Assembly (NCBI GenBank): GCA_903833215.1
Contig: CAILEM010000102.1
Coordinates: 1 to 53,587, forward strand
From: an uncultured Armatimonadota bacterium
Lineage (GTDB): Bacteria > Armatimonadota > Fimbriimonadia > Fimbriimonadales > Fimbriimonadaceae
Reading direction: 5' to 3'
DNA length: 53,587 nucleotides
The notes beneath the pieces were generated by a model. That model was not told the origin of the DNA. It saw only the letters and a list, made by a program, of their open reading frames with translations, and did not search any database. Shown here one piece after another: positions 53,507 to 53,587 of the stretch. Every line of letters starts with the position of its first letter. Position 1 is the first letter of the stretch. A program made the position numbers and the translations under genes.

Positions 53507-53587
53507 ATGGCAAGTAAGACATCTCGTGCACCTTTGGTTTTGACTGAGAAGGAGTCTCAATTCCTCGTCGAGTTGAGCCAAAGTAGA
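53507..53587 (+). mobile_element. IS630-like transposase, N-terminal fragment (runs off window)
   Basis: The first 27 codons of a gene leaving the right edge. MASKTSRAPLVLTEKESQF followed by LVELSQSR fits the IS630 transposase N-terminus (RAPLVLTEEE...L..LARSR pattern). No Shine-Dalgarno is visible before the ATG and the left terminal inverted repeat cannot be delimited. The element would lie upstream of the divergent O-methyltransferase. Confidence 0.6.

Overview
The window looks like a chromosomal segment of a free-living, heterotrophic bacterium of moderate GC, judged by eye. Gene style (TTG/GTG starts, secreted beta-propeller, VCBS and copper-amine-oxidase-N proteins, a MoxR/DUF58/transglutaminase operon, and a transcarboxylase-type methylmalonyl operon) reminds me of Armatimonadota/Fimbriimonadia. 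That placement is an impression, not something I could test. No rRNA, prophage or CRISPR array is visible. The only mobile element is the first 27 codons of an IS630-like transposase at the right edge.

Layout. 0.2-5.0 kb (minus): XerC/D recombinase, PMT-type glycosyltransferase, an exported protein and an acyl-CoA dehydrogenase. 5.2-6.1 kb: a divergent regulator fusing an ArsR-type winged helix to a cobalamin-binding module. 6.1-7.7 kb: palindromic repeats, then the infC-rpmI-rplT operon (minus). Here infC appears to start at AUA and overlaps rpmI out of frame by 134 bp. 7.9-17.8 kb (plus): a FadN-like beta-oxidation protein, etfBA, a SurA/PrsA-like foldase, MazG, an S1/P1 nuclease, parAB, and a GNAT/nitrilase pair. 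17.9-21.8 kb: a 1325-residue secreted propeller/Ig-repeat protein. It is followed by a non-coding stretch made of two 400-bp-spaced direct repeats, then a membrane-anchored M1-type metallopeptidase and a tRNA-Met(CAT).

25.1-31.7 kb is a low-density accessory stretch beside the tRNA. It holds a HigA-like HTH protein, an unrecognised ORF without a normal start, small exported proteins, an acyltransferase-3 protein and many hairpin-forming dispersed repeats.

31.7-42.4 kb (minus) is the metabolic centrepiece, a tight nine-gene operon. It encodes transcarboxylase 5S, a 94-residue putative accessory subunit, a CoA-transferase, transcarboxylase 12S and 1.3S, methylmalonyl-CoA epimerase, both methylmalonyl-CoA mutase subunits and the MeaB chaperone. 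Together these give the propionyl-CoA/succinyl-CoA half of a Wood-Werkman-type cycle, with carboxyl transfer between oxaloacetate/pyruvate and methylmalonyl-CoA/propionyl-CoA. No biotin carboxylase is encoded.

42.7-49.5 kb (minus): an ASPIC/UnbV-VCBS protein, DNA polymerase III delta (holA), a transglutaminase, a DUF58 protein and a MoxR ATPase. 49.6-52.0 kb (plus): a ROK kinase with an altered zinc motif and a 2-oxoacid dehydrogenase E2 with a clear terminator. 52.1-52.7 kb: a cluster of the same palindromic repeat seen at 6.1-6.5 kb. 52.8-53.6 kb: an O-methyltransferase and the transposase fragment.
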